In this document: positions 21,833 to 33,797 of the stretch, in pieces
How the letters are laid out: every line of letters begins with the position of its first letter
Position numbering within the stretch: the stretch's first letter is position 1
Assembly (NCBI GenBank): GCA_037043455.1
Contig: JAWPHD010003255.1
Span: 159,987-223,986 of the forward strand
DNA: 64,000 nt
From: Cyrtodaria siliqua
Taxonomy: Eukaryota; Mollusca; Bivalvia; Adapedonta; Hiatellidae
Direction of reading: 5' to 3'
Translations under genes and position numbers: made by a program
Notes under the pieces: model-generated
What the model saw: only the letters and a program-made list of their open reading frames with translations
Databases searched by the model: none
Told to the model about the DNA's origin: nothing

Positions 21833-22997
21833 AATTATTCAAGTCTAGCAACAACACAAAATATATCGTTAGACAGATAACTAAAGAAAACACAGCTTTT
21901 TTAATAGAACAGACAATTATGCTTTTTTTAAAAGACTGACATGGGTGTTTGGTTCTGCATATCGACCTGATGAGATCAGTAAAATTGTGCCAAGTTATTT
22001 TCAAATCACTCCGCAGTGTTGTAAATCGGGCACAAAATGGCCCGGCCTTACTATAGGTATATAAGAAGTGAATGACCTTTAAAGTGAACTTGACTGTAAA
22101 TATATTGACATGAATGCTGGGTTCTGCACATAGTCTTGATGAAATGAGTAAATGATACAAGTTATTTTCAAATCACTCCATGCAGGCAAGTCATACAGGC
22201 AAGTGTTGTAAATCAGACACAAAATGACCCGGCCTTCCTATAGGCATATAAAAAAAAGAATGGCATTCAGAGTGACATTGGCTTTAAAGATAATTACATG
22301 AGTGTTTGGTTCTGCACATTGCCTTCATCAGAGCAGTAAATATGCCAAAATATTTTTACATCCGTCTATGCATACTAGAGTAATGAAGAGGACAAGAAAT
22401 GGGCCTTACTATAGGCATATCAGAAGTGAAGAGACTTAAATGACCTTGACATTGAAGATACGGACATGGGTGTCAAATTCTACACATTGTCTTGATGATA
22501 TTAATAAATGTGTCTAGTTATTTTGCAATTCCTCCATGCATGTAAGAGTTATTAAGTGGTCAAGAAATGGACCTTACTATAGGCATAAAAGAAGTGAATG
22601 GCCTTCAGAGTGACCTTGAATTTGAAGATACTGACATGAGTGTTGTGTCTGCACATTGTCTGGATGAGATGAGTAAATGTGCAAAAATTATTTCAAAATC
22701 CCTCAATGCGTGCAAGAGTTATTAAGTAGACATGATATGCACCTTACTATAGACAAATTATAAGAAGTGAATACTTTTAGGGTGATTTTGTCTTTGAAGA
22801 ATATGGGGATGGATTTAGCACACTGTCTTGATGAGATAAGGAAATCTGCCATATTTTTTTGAAATCCCTCAATATATGCCAGCATTATGAAGAGGAGACA
22901 AAATCCGAAGTGAATGGCCTTCAGAGTGACCCTGACCTTGAAGATACCGACATGGGTGTTGGACTCTGCAGTCTTGATGATATGATGAATCCCTCCA

Positions 22998-25346
22998 TGC
23001 ATGAAGTACTATTAGAGTGGACTAGAAATAAGCCTTACTATAGACATATAAGAAGTGACTGACTTTCAGGGTGACTTTGACCTTGAAGATACTGACATAG
23101 GTGTTGGGCTCTGCACAGTCTTGATGAGATGAGCAATCCCTCCATGCATGAAGTAATATTAGAGCAGACGAGAAATGGGCCTTACTATAGACATATAAGA
23201 AGTGACTGACCTTCAGGGTGACTTTGACCTTGAAAATACTGACATAGGTGTTGGGCTCTGCACAGATTTGATGAGATGAGCAATCCCTCCATGCATGAAG
23301 TAATATTAGAGTGGACTAGAAATAAGCCTTACTATAGACATATAAGAAGTGACTGACCTTCAGGGTGACTTTGACCTTGAAGATACTGACATAGGTGTTG
23401 GGCTCTGCACAGTCTTGATAGGATGAGCAATCCCTCCTGGCATGAAGTAAAATTAGAGCAGATGAGAAATGGGCCTTACTATAGACATATAAGAAGTGAA
23501 TGACCTTCAGGGTGACCTTATCATTGAAGATACTGACATGGGTGTAGAGTTCTGCAGTCTTGATGATATGATCAATCCCTCCATGCATGAATTACTATTA
23601 GAGTGGACTAGAAATAAGCCTTACTATAGACATATAAGAAGTGATTGACTTTCAGGGTTACTTTGACCTTGAAGATACTGACATAGGTGTTGGGCTCTGC
23701 ACAGTCTTGATGAGATGAGCAATCCCTCCATGCATGAAGTTATATTAGAGCAGACGAGAAATGGGCCTTACTATCGACATATAAGAAGTGAATGACCTTG
23801 AGGGTGACTTTGACCTTGAAAATACTGACATAGGTGTTGGACACTGCACAGTCTTGATGAGATGAGCAATCCCTCCATGCATGAAGTAATATTAGAGTGG
23901 ACTAGAAATAAGCCTTACTATAGACATATAAGAAGTGACTGACATTCAGGGTGACTTTGACCTTGAAGATACTGACATAGGTGTTAGGCTCTGCACAGTC
24001 TTGATGAGATGATCAATCCCTCCTTGCATGAAGTAAAATTAGAGCAGACGAGAAATAGGCCTTACTATAGACATATAAGAAGTGAATGACCTTCAGGGTG
24101 ACCTTATCATTGAAGATACTGACATGGGTGTAGAGTTCTGCAGTCTTGATGATATGATCAATCCCTCCATGCATGAAGTACTATTAGAGTGGACTAGAAA
24201 TAAGCCTTACTATAGACATATTAGAAGTGATTGACTTTCAGGGTGACTTTGACCTTGAAGATACTGACATAGGTGTTGGGCTCTGCACAGTCTTGATGAG
24301 ATGAGCAATCCCTCCATGCATGAAGTTATATTAGAGCAGACGAGAAATGGGCCTTACTATAGACATATAAGAAGTGACTGACCTTCAGGGTGACTTTGAC
24401 CTTGAAAATACTGACATAGGTGTTGGGCTCTGCACAGTCTTGATGAGACGAGCAATCCCTCCATGCATGAAGTAATATTAGAGTGGACTAGAAATAAGCC
24501 TTACTATAGACATATAAGAAGTGACTGACCTTCAGGGTGACTTTGACCTTGAAGATACTGACATAGGTGATGGGCTCTGCACAGTCTGGATGAGATGAGC
24601 AATCCCTCCTTGCATGAAGTAAAATTAGAGCAGACGAGAAATGGGCCTTACTATAGACATATAAGAAGTGAATGACCTTCAGGGTGATCTTATCATTGAA
24701 GATACTGACATGGGTGTAGAGTTCTGCAGTCTTGATGATATGATCAATCCCTCCATGCATGAAGTACTTTTAGAGTGGACTAGAAATAAGCCTTACTATA
24801 GACATATAAGAAGTGACTGGCTTTCAGGGTGACTTTGACCTTGAAGATACTGACATAGGTGTTGGGCTCTGCACAGTCTTGATGATATGAGCAACCCCTC
24901 CATGCATGAAGTAATATTAGAGCAGACGAGAAATGGGCCTTACTATCGACATATAAGAAGTGACTGACCTTCAGGGTGACTTTGACCTTGAAAATACTGA
25001 CATAGGTGTTGGGCTCTGCACAGTCTTGATGAGATGAGCAATCCCTCCATGCATGAAGTAATATTAGAGTGGACTAGAAATAAGCCTTACTATAGATATA
25101 TAAGAAGTGACTGACCTTCAGGGTGACTTTGACCTTGAATATACTGACATAGGTGTTGGGCTCTGCACAGTCTTGATGAGATGAGCAATCCCTCCGTGCA
25201 TGAAGTAAAATTAGAGCAGACGAGAAATGGGCCTTACTATAGACATATAAGAAGTGAATGCCCTTCAGGGTGACCTTATCATTGAAGATACTGACATGGG
25301 TGTAGAGTTCTGCAGTCTTGATGAGATGAGTAATACCTTGATGCAT
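22998..25346. repeat. Higher-order satellite: four copies of a ~586-bp, four-monomer unit
   Basis: The basic monomer is ~147 bp: CCTTACTATAGACATATAAG recurs at about 23,033, 23,180, 23,327 and 23,473. Within each unit the monomers alternate between GAGTGGACTAGAAATAAGCC and GAGCAGACGAGAAATGGGCC. The fourth has a diagnostic variant (ACCTTATCATTGAAGATACT and GTTCTGCAGTCTTGATGATA). The variant recurs at ~586-bp spacing, so units run roughly 23,003-23,588, 23,589-24,174, 24,175-24,760 and 24,761-25,346. Copies are nearly identical, indicating recent amplification by unequal exchange. Confidence 0.9.
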
Positions 25347-26817
25347 GCAATACAAGACGAGAAATAGGCCTTATATAGACACTTAAGAAGTGAACGACCT
25401 TTAGAGAACTTACAATAATGTCTCAATAGTAAAACAGCAATTTGTGTAGAGTGTGTGGTAATTATTCACTAGATCTGTAGGACCCGAGTCACATATTTGT
25501 CCAATACTGCAGCGCCTGACATCGCGTAAATTATTACAATATAATTAGAGCCATTGTTTGATAGTTTATAAGAGGTATTCTGTTCATGGAATAATTTTAA
25601 CATTGCCTAATGGAGCAATATAAATGTTATTCAAAATCTTTATTCGTCTAGTAACACCACAAAAAATACTGTAAGACAGAATTTACAAAATTTAAGTAAA
25701 GAAAACAGTTGTTTTTTTCAGTTGATCAGAATAAAATACTGACATGGGTGCTAAGGTTCTGCATATCATCCTGATGAGATGAGTAAATGTGCCAAGTTAT
25801 TTCAAAATACTTCTATGGATACAAGTAACAAGAGTTCTGGAGTGGGCAAAAAATGGGATTTATTTTATTTAGATGAATAAATGGGCTATTAAGTGGTCAT
25901 GAAAATGACCTTACTATAGGCATAAAAGAAGTGAATGACCTTCAGAAAGACCTTGACCTTGAAGATAATGACATGGGTTTGGATTTGGCTCATTGTTTTG
26001 ATGAGATAAGTAAATGTGCTACGCTATTCTGAAATCCTTCCATGAATGCAAAAGTTCTGCAGCGGGTACGAAACAGAGCCTTACTATTGACATATAAGAT
26101 ATAGACTGAACTTACAATAATGTCTCGATAACAAAACAGCAATTTGTTCAGATTGTTTCGTGAAATACTGCATCATCTGACATCGAGTGAATTAGTATTA
26201 TATCATTCAAGATATTGTTTTTTAGTGTATAAGAGGGTATTCTGTTATCGAAAGATAATGACAATGCTGTTTGGTTAGGCAATTAGTGAATGGCCTTCAG
26301 AGTGACCTTGACCTTGAAGATACTGACATGGTTGTCAAGTTTTGCAAATCATCTTGATGAGAACAATAAATGTGCATAGTTATTATGAAATCCCTTCATG
26401 CATGCAAGAGTTATGAAGTGGACATGGAACTGGTCTTACTATAGACATATAAGAGGTGAATGGCCTTCAGAGTGACCTTGACCTTGAAGATACTGACATG
26501 GGTGTTCGGCTCTGCACAGTCTTGATGAGATGAGCAATCCTTCCATGCATGAAGTACTATTAGAGAAGATGAGCAAATGGACCTTGTTATAGACATATAA
26601 GAAGTGAATGACCTTCAGACAATGTCTTGATAGCAAAACAGCAATTTGTGTAGATTGTGTGGTAACTATTCATTAGATCTGCAGCGTCTGACATCAAGTG
26701 AATTATTACTATATGTAATTAGAGCAATTGTTTTATAGTTTATAAGAGGGTATGCTGTTATTGGAGTCATTTTACCACCATCAATTGGAGCAAATATTAC
26801 TGTTATTCAAAACTGAA

Positions 26818-27075
26818 AATGTGTCCATGCCCCAATGAAGACAATCAATGGAAAACATAAAATTTAAAGAAAAAAAAAGGGTTTATAATCCTGGCAATAC
26901 AAGGTCGATTTTGATGCGCCATCGATATGCACATCTTGACATCATAGGTAAGCATCCTGTAAAGTTTCGAAACAATTGGTTGAAATGTGTGGGAGGAGAT
27001 AGACACACAAACTTGTCAAGACGGACAGACGGCTTAGTCAGGACATGAAATTGGTGGTGGAGGCCTAAAACTAAT
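26818..27075 (+). mobile_element. Degenerate family 4 element in field II
   Basis: Begins GTGTCCATGCCCC, contains AATACAAGGTCGATTTTGATG and GTAAGCATCCTGTAAAGTTT shared with 21,537-21,832, and ends GGAGGCCTAAAACTAA. It interrupts module X at TTATTCAAAACT. Confidence 0.55.
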
Positions 27076-29761
27076 ATACAAATCTAGCAGCACAAAAAAT
27101 ATTTGACAGATTACAATATAACTAATAAAAACACAGCTTTTTTCAATTAATCAGAAGAGCTGCTGTTTTTAAAATACCGACATGGTGTTGGGTTCCGCAC
27201 ATCGTCCTGAAGAGATGAGTATAATTATGTGCCATGTTGTTTTCAAATCACTCCATGCATGCAAGTGTTGTAAATTGGACACAAGATGGGACTATAGGCT
27301 TACAAGAAGAGCATGGCCTTCAGAGTGACCTTGTCCTTGAAGATACCGACATGGGGTTGGATTTGGCACACAGTGTCTTGATGAGATGAGTAAATGTGCT
27401 ACCTTATTCTAAAATCTTTCCAAGGACACAAAGAGTTGTGGAACAGCATGAAAAGGGCTGTACTATAGGCATATCAGAAGTAAATGGCCTTCAGAGTGAC
27501 CTTGACCTTGAAGATACTGACATGGGTGTTTGGCTCTGCACAGTCTTGATGAGATCAGCAATCCCTCCATGCATGAAGTACTATTTAAGTGGATGAGAAA
27601 TTGGCTTCACTACAGACACATCAGAAGTGAATGGCATTCAGAATGACCTTACTTTGAAGTTACTGACATGGGTGTTGGGTTCTGCATAGTCTTGATCAGA
27701 TGAGTAATCCTTCCATGCATGCAGTACTATTAGAGCGGACAAGAAATGGGCCTTACTCATTTTCAAATCACTCCAAGCATGCAAGTGTTGTAAATTGGAC
27801 AAAAGATGGGACTATAGGCTTACAAGAGAATGACCTTCAGAGTGACCTTGTCCTTGAAGATACCGACATGGGGCTGGATTTGGCACACTGTCTTGATGAG
27901 ATGAGTAAATGTGCTACCCTATTCTGAAATCTTTCCATGGATACAAAGAGTTCTAGAGCAGAATGAAAAAGGCTGTACTATAGGCATATCAGAAGTGAAT
28001 GGCCTTCAGAGTGACCTTGACCCTGAAGATACTGACATGGGTGTTCGGCTCTACAGTCTTGATCAGATCAGCAATCCCTCCATGAAGTACTATTAGAGTG
28101 GATGAGAAATGGGCCTCACTAAAGACATGAGGTGAATGGCCTTCAGAGTGACCTTGACCTTGAAGATACTGACATGGGTGTTGGGCTCTGCACAGTCTTG
28201 ATGAGATGAGCAATCCTTCCATGCATGAAGTACTATCAGAGGAGACGAGAAATGGGCCTTACTATGCATATAAGAAGTGAATGACCTTCAGACAATAATG
28301 TCTCAATAGAAAAACAGCAATTTGTGTAGATTGTGTGGTAATTATTTACTAGATCTGTAGGACCCGATTCAAATGTTTGCAGAATACTGCAGCATCTGAC
28401 ATCATGTGAATTATTACTACAGGCATATCAGAAGTGAATGACCTTCACAGTGACCTTGACCATGAAGATACTGACATGGGTGTTGGGTTCTGGACATCCT
28501 TTTGATGAGTAAATGGGCTGTGTTATTCTAAAATCACTCCTTGCCTGCAAGCGTTGTAAATCGGACACAAACTGGACTTTACTATAAGCATACAAGAAGT
28601 AGATGGCCTTTAGGGTGATCTAGCTTGACGTTGAAGATACCGACATGAGTGTTGGTTTCTGCAGATTGTCTTGATGAGACAAGTAAACGGGCTAAATTCC
28701 TCTGTAATCTCCCAATGCATGCAAGAGTTATGAAGAGGACACGAAATGGGCCTTACAGTGTAAACATACAAGAAGTGAATGGCCTTCAGGATGACCTGGA
28801 CCTTGAAGATACTGACATGGTGTCATCATCCTTATGAGATAAATAAATGTGCCTAGTTATAGCGAAATTCCTCCATGCATGCAAGAGTTGTGTAGAGGGA
28901 AAAGAAATGAGCCTTATTATAGGCATATATGAAGTAAATAAACCTGCAGGATGACCTTGACCTTGTAGATACTGACAAGGGTGTTCAATTAGGCACATTG
29001 TCTTGATGAGATGAGTAAATGTGAATAGTTATTTTGAAATCCCTTCATGCATGCAAGAGTTATGAAGTGGACACTAAATTGGTCTTGCTACATAGACATA
29101 ATAATTATACAAAGTGGACGACTTTCAGTGACTGTGAACTTACAATAATGTCTTGATAGCAAAACAGCAATGTTTGTAGACTGTAAGGTGATTTTTCACT
29201 AGATCTGCAAGACCTGAGTCACATGTTCATGGAATACTGCAGCATCTGACATCAAGTGAATTATTATTATATAAATCGAGATATTGTTTTTAGTGTATAT
29301 TAAGGGGGTATGCTGTTATTGGAATCACTTTAACATAGTCATTTGTTGCAATATGATATTATTCAAAATGGACAAAGTGATCCCTAAGTATCAGCCATTC
29401 TGAACAGGCGACACAAAATGGATATCTAATTCAATGAACACAGTTTCTTCAGTGACTAGACACAGGTGCAAAAATTGCCAATGAAGCAAAGATTTTACAC
29501 ATAAAAAGTCACAGAAGGATACCACAGCCAGAACGGATTGAGGTCATTACTCTATCCAAGAGATGCTGGGAGCATGATGTAATTAAACAGTTTGTCAATC
29601 TGATGCCTTATGAAAAATGTAACTAGAATCACTGGTGTAAAAAAGGTCAAGGTCAATCATGTTATCATGTAGAAGTTGCACAGATGTATCTGTCGAGTGT
29701 AGGAATGACTTATAAAACAGACCTAAAGAGAAACCTTAAAAGAGGTGCGTGCGAGCTACAC

Positions 29762-29895
29762 AAATGGTTGGTTGGTTGGTTGGTTGGCTGAATGGTGTTT
29801 TAAGTCATTTTCAGCACGTTAGGCTATATACGACAGTAGATGTTTTAGTAGCGGAGAGAAACCACAAACATTTCCTGTACAACCAGTACATACCT
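29762..29895 (-). repeat. Retroelement 3' tail with (AACC)n
   Basis: On the minus strand it ends GACTTAAAACACCATTCAGCC followed by repeated AACC. The sequence just before (GTTTCTCTCCGCTACTAAAA) is not found elsewhere in the window. A third tail type distantly like the LINE tail at 566-640. Confidence 0.5.
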
Positions 29896-29944
29896 CCCGC
29901 CATCCGAAAGAAATACATAAATAGAGACTAGGACAAATGATTTG

Positions 29945-30046
29945 GGGTTTTAAGGCACACCAACACAAGAAAGGTTATATGGCGCCTAACAGGAATGAAC
30001 ATGCCAGGCTCATCCTCCATGTACACCGATGATAAAATATGAATAA
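29945..30046 (-). repeat. R2 retroelement, 3' tail fragment
   Basis: Matches the R2 tail (GGCGCCATATAACCTTTCTT, GAGCCTGGCATGTTCATTCC on the minus strand). The rest of the element is absent, as expected from 5' truncation. Confidence 0.7.
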
Positions 30047-30602
30047 ATAAGTGAATGACCTTCAGAGAACTTATTTAGTGCTCTGTGGCAGTTCTAAAAA
30101 GTTGCCGCAACTACAAATCAGCAGTCCTATTACTGACTGGTCCTTTGGGATCAATGGGCCAAATCTTTGTGTCTTTAAGGTAGAATACTGCTGAAGCCCA
30201 TGCTAGTGGCCAGAAGAGGTGTTTGAAATTATATTACCACTCATAAACAGAGACAATAAAACTGAGTCCGCTATTTATCTCTCTTGTTTGTGTTTGTTGC
30301 TTCCAAGGGACCCCTTTTTCATATTTATTTAAATGTCAATCCACTATCATGGTGCAGGGCATAAGAAATTGTATTATCTGCTTATGTTACACAAGTTTAG
30401 TTAGAACAATAATATGCTCGGGCAGTGCATGCTCTTGTAAAACAGATTCCACCGCAACCCATATCCGCACCCCAATATTTTACATGTTCATGATGCACAT
30501 AAACTCCATCTAACGCTACCATATCAAGGACCTTTTAAATCTTATTAAACATTAACTATTTTTAAATCATGTAATCTTAAAAAGAAACATTAAATTTACT
30601 TG

Positions 30603-30898
30603 AATTGAATTGGGTTTTAAGGCGCACCAACATATGAAAGGTTATATGGTGCCTAACAGGAATGAACATGACAGGCTCATCCTCCATTTACATTGAGATG
30701 AAATATGGATTTTATTGTTTATTATTCTTCTGCCACTGCTGTAGTGATTTGAGCAAGATGGCACCTGAAACAATGCAGGGGTCATGTTGAAGACCTTTAA
30801 TGAGCATGAACAAAACATGATAAAATGAACATGAAGTTGTGTGTGGGGGGTGGGGGATCTCAAGTGGCCCTATTCTTTGCCCGGGTACCACACGGGGC
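30603..30898 (-). mobile_element. R2 retroelement, near-complete short copy
   Basis: On the minus strand it begins GGCCCCGTGTGGTACCCGGG, continues GCAAAGAATAGGGCCACTTG and ends AAAACCCAATTCAATTCAAG. It lacks the GCAGCAACTC...CAGTTCAGGGTGAGAAGG segment found in the copies at 15,466 and 49,324, so two length forms exist. No frame. Confidence 0.7.
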
Positions 30899-30899
30899 C

Positions 30900-31229
30900 A
30901 ATAAATTGAAGGTTAATTTTATATATGTCAAATTAATTTACATTTTGAACACTGTTTTTACCTTTTTTATAAATTTTGAACAGGTGTAGTTTTAGTTTCC
31001 ATGTTTAGTAAAAGAAAAAAATATAATCTAGTTTATAATCTATCCATAATTTCATAACCAGTCTAGATACCCATAATTTCATAACCATAATTTCATCATG
31101 TATGAAATACTTTTCATCATGTATAAAATACTCTTGTGCTTCTTTATAGAAAAACAGCATGTTTTGTATTGGTACATTTAACAAACACTAAATATTGCTA
31201 AATTTAACTTACAATTTTACTTCTAGGAA
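30900..31229. other. AT-rich unassigned sequence
   Basis: Local repeats of CCATAATTTCATAACCA and TTTCATCATGTATAAAATAC (31,040-31,135). Nothing else recognised. Confidence 0.5.
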
Positions 31230-31718
31230 AACAAGAGGCACTGCCTGTCAGTACAGATGCTCGACTTTCAAGGCCTTGTCTATTTATTGGGATATTAAGT
31301 TAAAGTGCATACTTCTGCTTAATTGCAAGACAGAATTATTGCGCTCATCTCTATGAGTTCTGACAGTGAGCACATATGTGATGTTTTACTGAATTCTTTT
31401 AGGGGGATTCCGAGACATGATGAAAACATTTTTTTTTAAAAAGACTATTATAAAGTTGACAAGCTTAAATACAAAACGTGAACCAATTTTCCAATTTTTT
31501 CTAAGTATAAAAGGGGCAATAATTTGTTATGGAATCTGGTTTGATGTCTAGAAAGATTTATAAGGAAGCCCAGAACCAGATTTGGTTGAGCTAGGACAAG
31601 GAATGTAAGAGGTGAAACTATAAACACAGTCTACATGCACAAGCTTCAGGTACAAAGGGACGCCAATGCCGCAGCCATTACATAAGCTCTCTTATTCCTC
31701 GAACAGTCAAGCTAAAGA
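31230..31718 (+). mobile_element. Capped family 3 element, short form (~490 bp)
   Basis: 5' cap AACAAG, hairpin AGGC-ACT-GCCT, then GCTCGACT at 31,259-31,266. 3' end AGTCAAGC at 31,705-31,712 (seven of eight paired), followed by TAAAG. The 3' region carries GGGACGCCAATGCCGCAGCC and ACATAAGCTCTCTTATTCCTC, also found at 48,330-48,375. Confidence 0.65.
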
Positions 31719-32157
31719 TGTATTGCTAAGCAAAACTTACAAAATTAGGAAGAAAAAACCTAGCATTTTTGTGTATTTATAAAAAGTAATGCTTCTATTG
31801 GAATCATTTAAACACCGTCTATTAATGCTATATGAGCTTACAATATTGTCTTTATAATAAAAGACAGCAATCTTTGTAATTAATACAAATATGATATATT
31901 ATTAGAATCATTTAACAATTTTTCAATTCATTCAGTATGAATGTTATTTAAAACATGTAATCAAGTCTAGGGACAACACAATAAAATTTCAGGACTGAAC
32001 TTACAATACCATCGTTATAGCAAAATAGCAGAAATTTCTGTAAATTATTCGGTAATAACTCAGTAGATCTGTAAGACCCGAGTCACAGGTTCGCGGAATA
32101 CTGCAGCATCTCACATGGCATGAATTATTACCCATAATCTGATTCATTGTTTATAAC

Positions 32158-32467
32158 TAGAAGTGTGTCCATAGGACATGGATGCCCCTGATACTTCTTC
32201 ACATATTAATAAGAAATTACCTTTCTGAAATTGTTTTCGTGATTTTTTTACTATTACAAGGGGCATAACTCTGGAATTACTGAGGCGATGGGGCTGATTA
32301 GAAAGCCTGGCTGGGACATTGTGCCTATATACAGTTTGACAAGGTTCAGAGAAAATTGGATAACAATTACCCAAGTTAGAGTCTGGACAACATTTCTGAC
32401 ACAAACGCTCGGACAGGTGTAACACTATATGCCCTTCCACCATTCTTCGAATGGCAGGGGCATAAAA
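32158..32467 (+). mobile_element. Capped family 4 element, copy 1 in field III
   Basis: Cap CTAGAAG, hairpin TGTCC-ATA-GGACA, then GGATGCCCCTGA. The end is CCATTC-TTC-GAATGG hairpin, then AGGGGCATAAAAAG. More diverged from the later copies than they are from each other. Confidence 0.75.
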
Positions 32468-33484
32468 AGTCATGCTTTTATTAGAATCATGTTTGCATTT
32501 TCAATTGAAGCAATATTAATGTTATTCAAAACCTTTAGTCACGTCTAACAACAACACAAATCAATATTGCTAGACAGATATGTACTATACTAACTCATGA
32601 AAAACAGATTTCTTCTTGTATTTATAAGAAGTTATACTTCTATTGAAATCATTTTAACACTTGTTAAAAAATACCAGATGAAATGTTCTCTAAATTATTT
32701 GTTCTGTCTTGCAACAATGGAAAAACACATTTCCTAGACTGAACTTACAATAATGTTTTTATAGCAAAACAGCAATTTGTGTAGATTGTTTGGCAACAAT
32801 TCACTAGATCTGTTAGACCCGAGTCACAGGTTTGTGGAATACTACAGTCTGACATCACGTGAATTGTTACTATAATTGGAGCCATGTCTTTTTAATTGAT
32901 AGAATATGAATGTTATTCAAAACCTTTTTTTCAAATCTAGCAACAACACACATGAATATTGCTAGACAGAACTTACAACATAACTGAAGACAATGCAGCA
33001 TTTTTTACAATTTATAAGAAGATATGCTGATATTAGAATCATTTTAACATTCAACATATTTAAGTCTACCAACAACACAAATAAATATTACTATAAATAC
33101 TAGAATTATTTTTACACTGTCAACTGTTGCACTATGAATGCAATTTGACATCTCTAGTCAAGCCTAACAACAACACAAATAAATATTACTTAACAGCATT
33201 TACAATATTGACTGAAGAAAACTGCTTTTTTTTCATAATTAACTAGTGTCAATTAATGCTATATGAATGTTGTCTAAATTGTTTGTTCTAGTCTTGCAAC
33301 AATGGAAATATACAATTCTAGGACTGAACTTACAATAACATCGTTATGGCAAAATAGTAGCATTTCTGTAAATTATTTGGTAATAACTCAGTAGATCTGT
33401 AAGATCAGAGTCACAGGTTCGCGGAATACTGCAGCATCTGACATGGCATGAATTATTACCTATAATCTGATTCATTGTTTATAA

Positions 33485-33797
33485 CTAGAAGTGTGTCCAT
33501 AGGACATGGATGCCCCTGATAGCGCTTCACATATTAATAAGAAATTACCTTTCTGAAATTGTTTTCGTGATTTTTTTACTATTACAAGGGGCATAACTCT
33601 GGAATTACTGAGGCGATGGGGCTGATTATAAAACCTTGTTGATACATGGTGCCCATATAAAATTTGACAAGGTTTAGAGAAAATTGGATAACAATTACCC
33701 AAGTTAGAGAATGGACAACCTTTTCAACACAAACACTCAGACAGGGGTAACACTATATGCCCTTCCACCATTCTTCGAATGGCAGGGGCATAAAAAG
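33485..33797 (+). mobile_element. Capped family 4 element, copy 2
   Basis: Hairpin TGTCC-ATA-GGACA at 33,494-33,506, IR word ATGCCCCT at 33,510-33,517, matching AGGGGCAT at 33,784-33,791, then AAAAAG. Flanks TTTATAA and AAGTTATGC are one module X sequence (compare TTTATAAGAAGTTATGC elsewhere). The 76-codon minus-strand frame is conserved only because the copies are amplified together. Confidence 0.8.

Larger units (their letters stand above)
17961..29220 (-). other. Exon-like 'module X' segments in field II (eight copies)
   Basis: Copies begin (plus-strand coordinate of TTACAATAATG or equivalent) near 17,963, 19,129, 20,339, 25,403, 26,109, 26,622, 28,289 and 29,139. Read on the minus strand most have an acceptor-like CCTACAG, then ~62 bases, then a donor-like GTAAGTTC. 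One frame is open in the copies I translated. The copies at 26,109, 26,622 and 28,289 have lost either the donor or the acceptor side. No promoter or neighbouring exon can be pointed to, so this may simply be satellite sequence. Confidence 0.35.
17940..29370. repeat. Satellite field II: ~147-bp monomers plus 'module X'
   Basis: Almost the whole 11.4 kb is built from two components. The first is a ~147-bp monomer marked by ACTATAGACATATAAGAAGT, CTTCAGAGTGACCTTGACC, GATACTGACATGGGTGTTGG, CTTGATGAGATGAG and CCATGCATGAAGTA. The second is a ~350-bp 'module X' (GAACTTACAATAATGTC, AAACAGCAATTTGTGTAGA, ACTAGATCTGTAGGACC, GGAATACTGCAGC, GAATCATTTTAACATTGTCA). Outside the 22,998-25,346 array the monomers are diverged and interrupted. 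Frames run through two monomers because 147 is divisible by three; I see no gene in them. Insertions are at 18,688-19,045, 20,416-21,380, 21,537-21,832 and 26,818-27,075. Confidence 0.85.

Noticed and set aside
22998..25346. CRISPR-like regular array
   Set aside because: Units are contiguous 147-bp monomers with no short repeat/unique spacer alternation, in a eukaryotic context.
22998..25346. Hammerhead ribozyme core (TTGATGAGATGAG resembles CUGAUGAG)
   Set aside because: The required GAAA and the closing helices are not found at the right distance.
23316..25355. Three similar ~90-codon minus-strand frames, looking like a gene family
   Set aside because: They are the 147-bp monomers read through; the spacing equals the satellite unit and there are no start, splice or domain signals.
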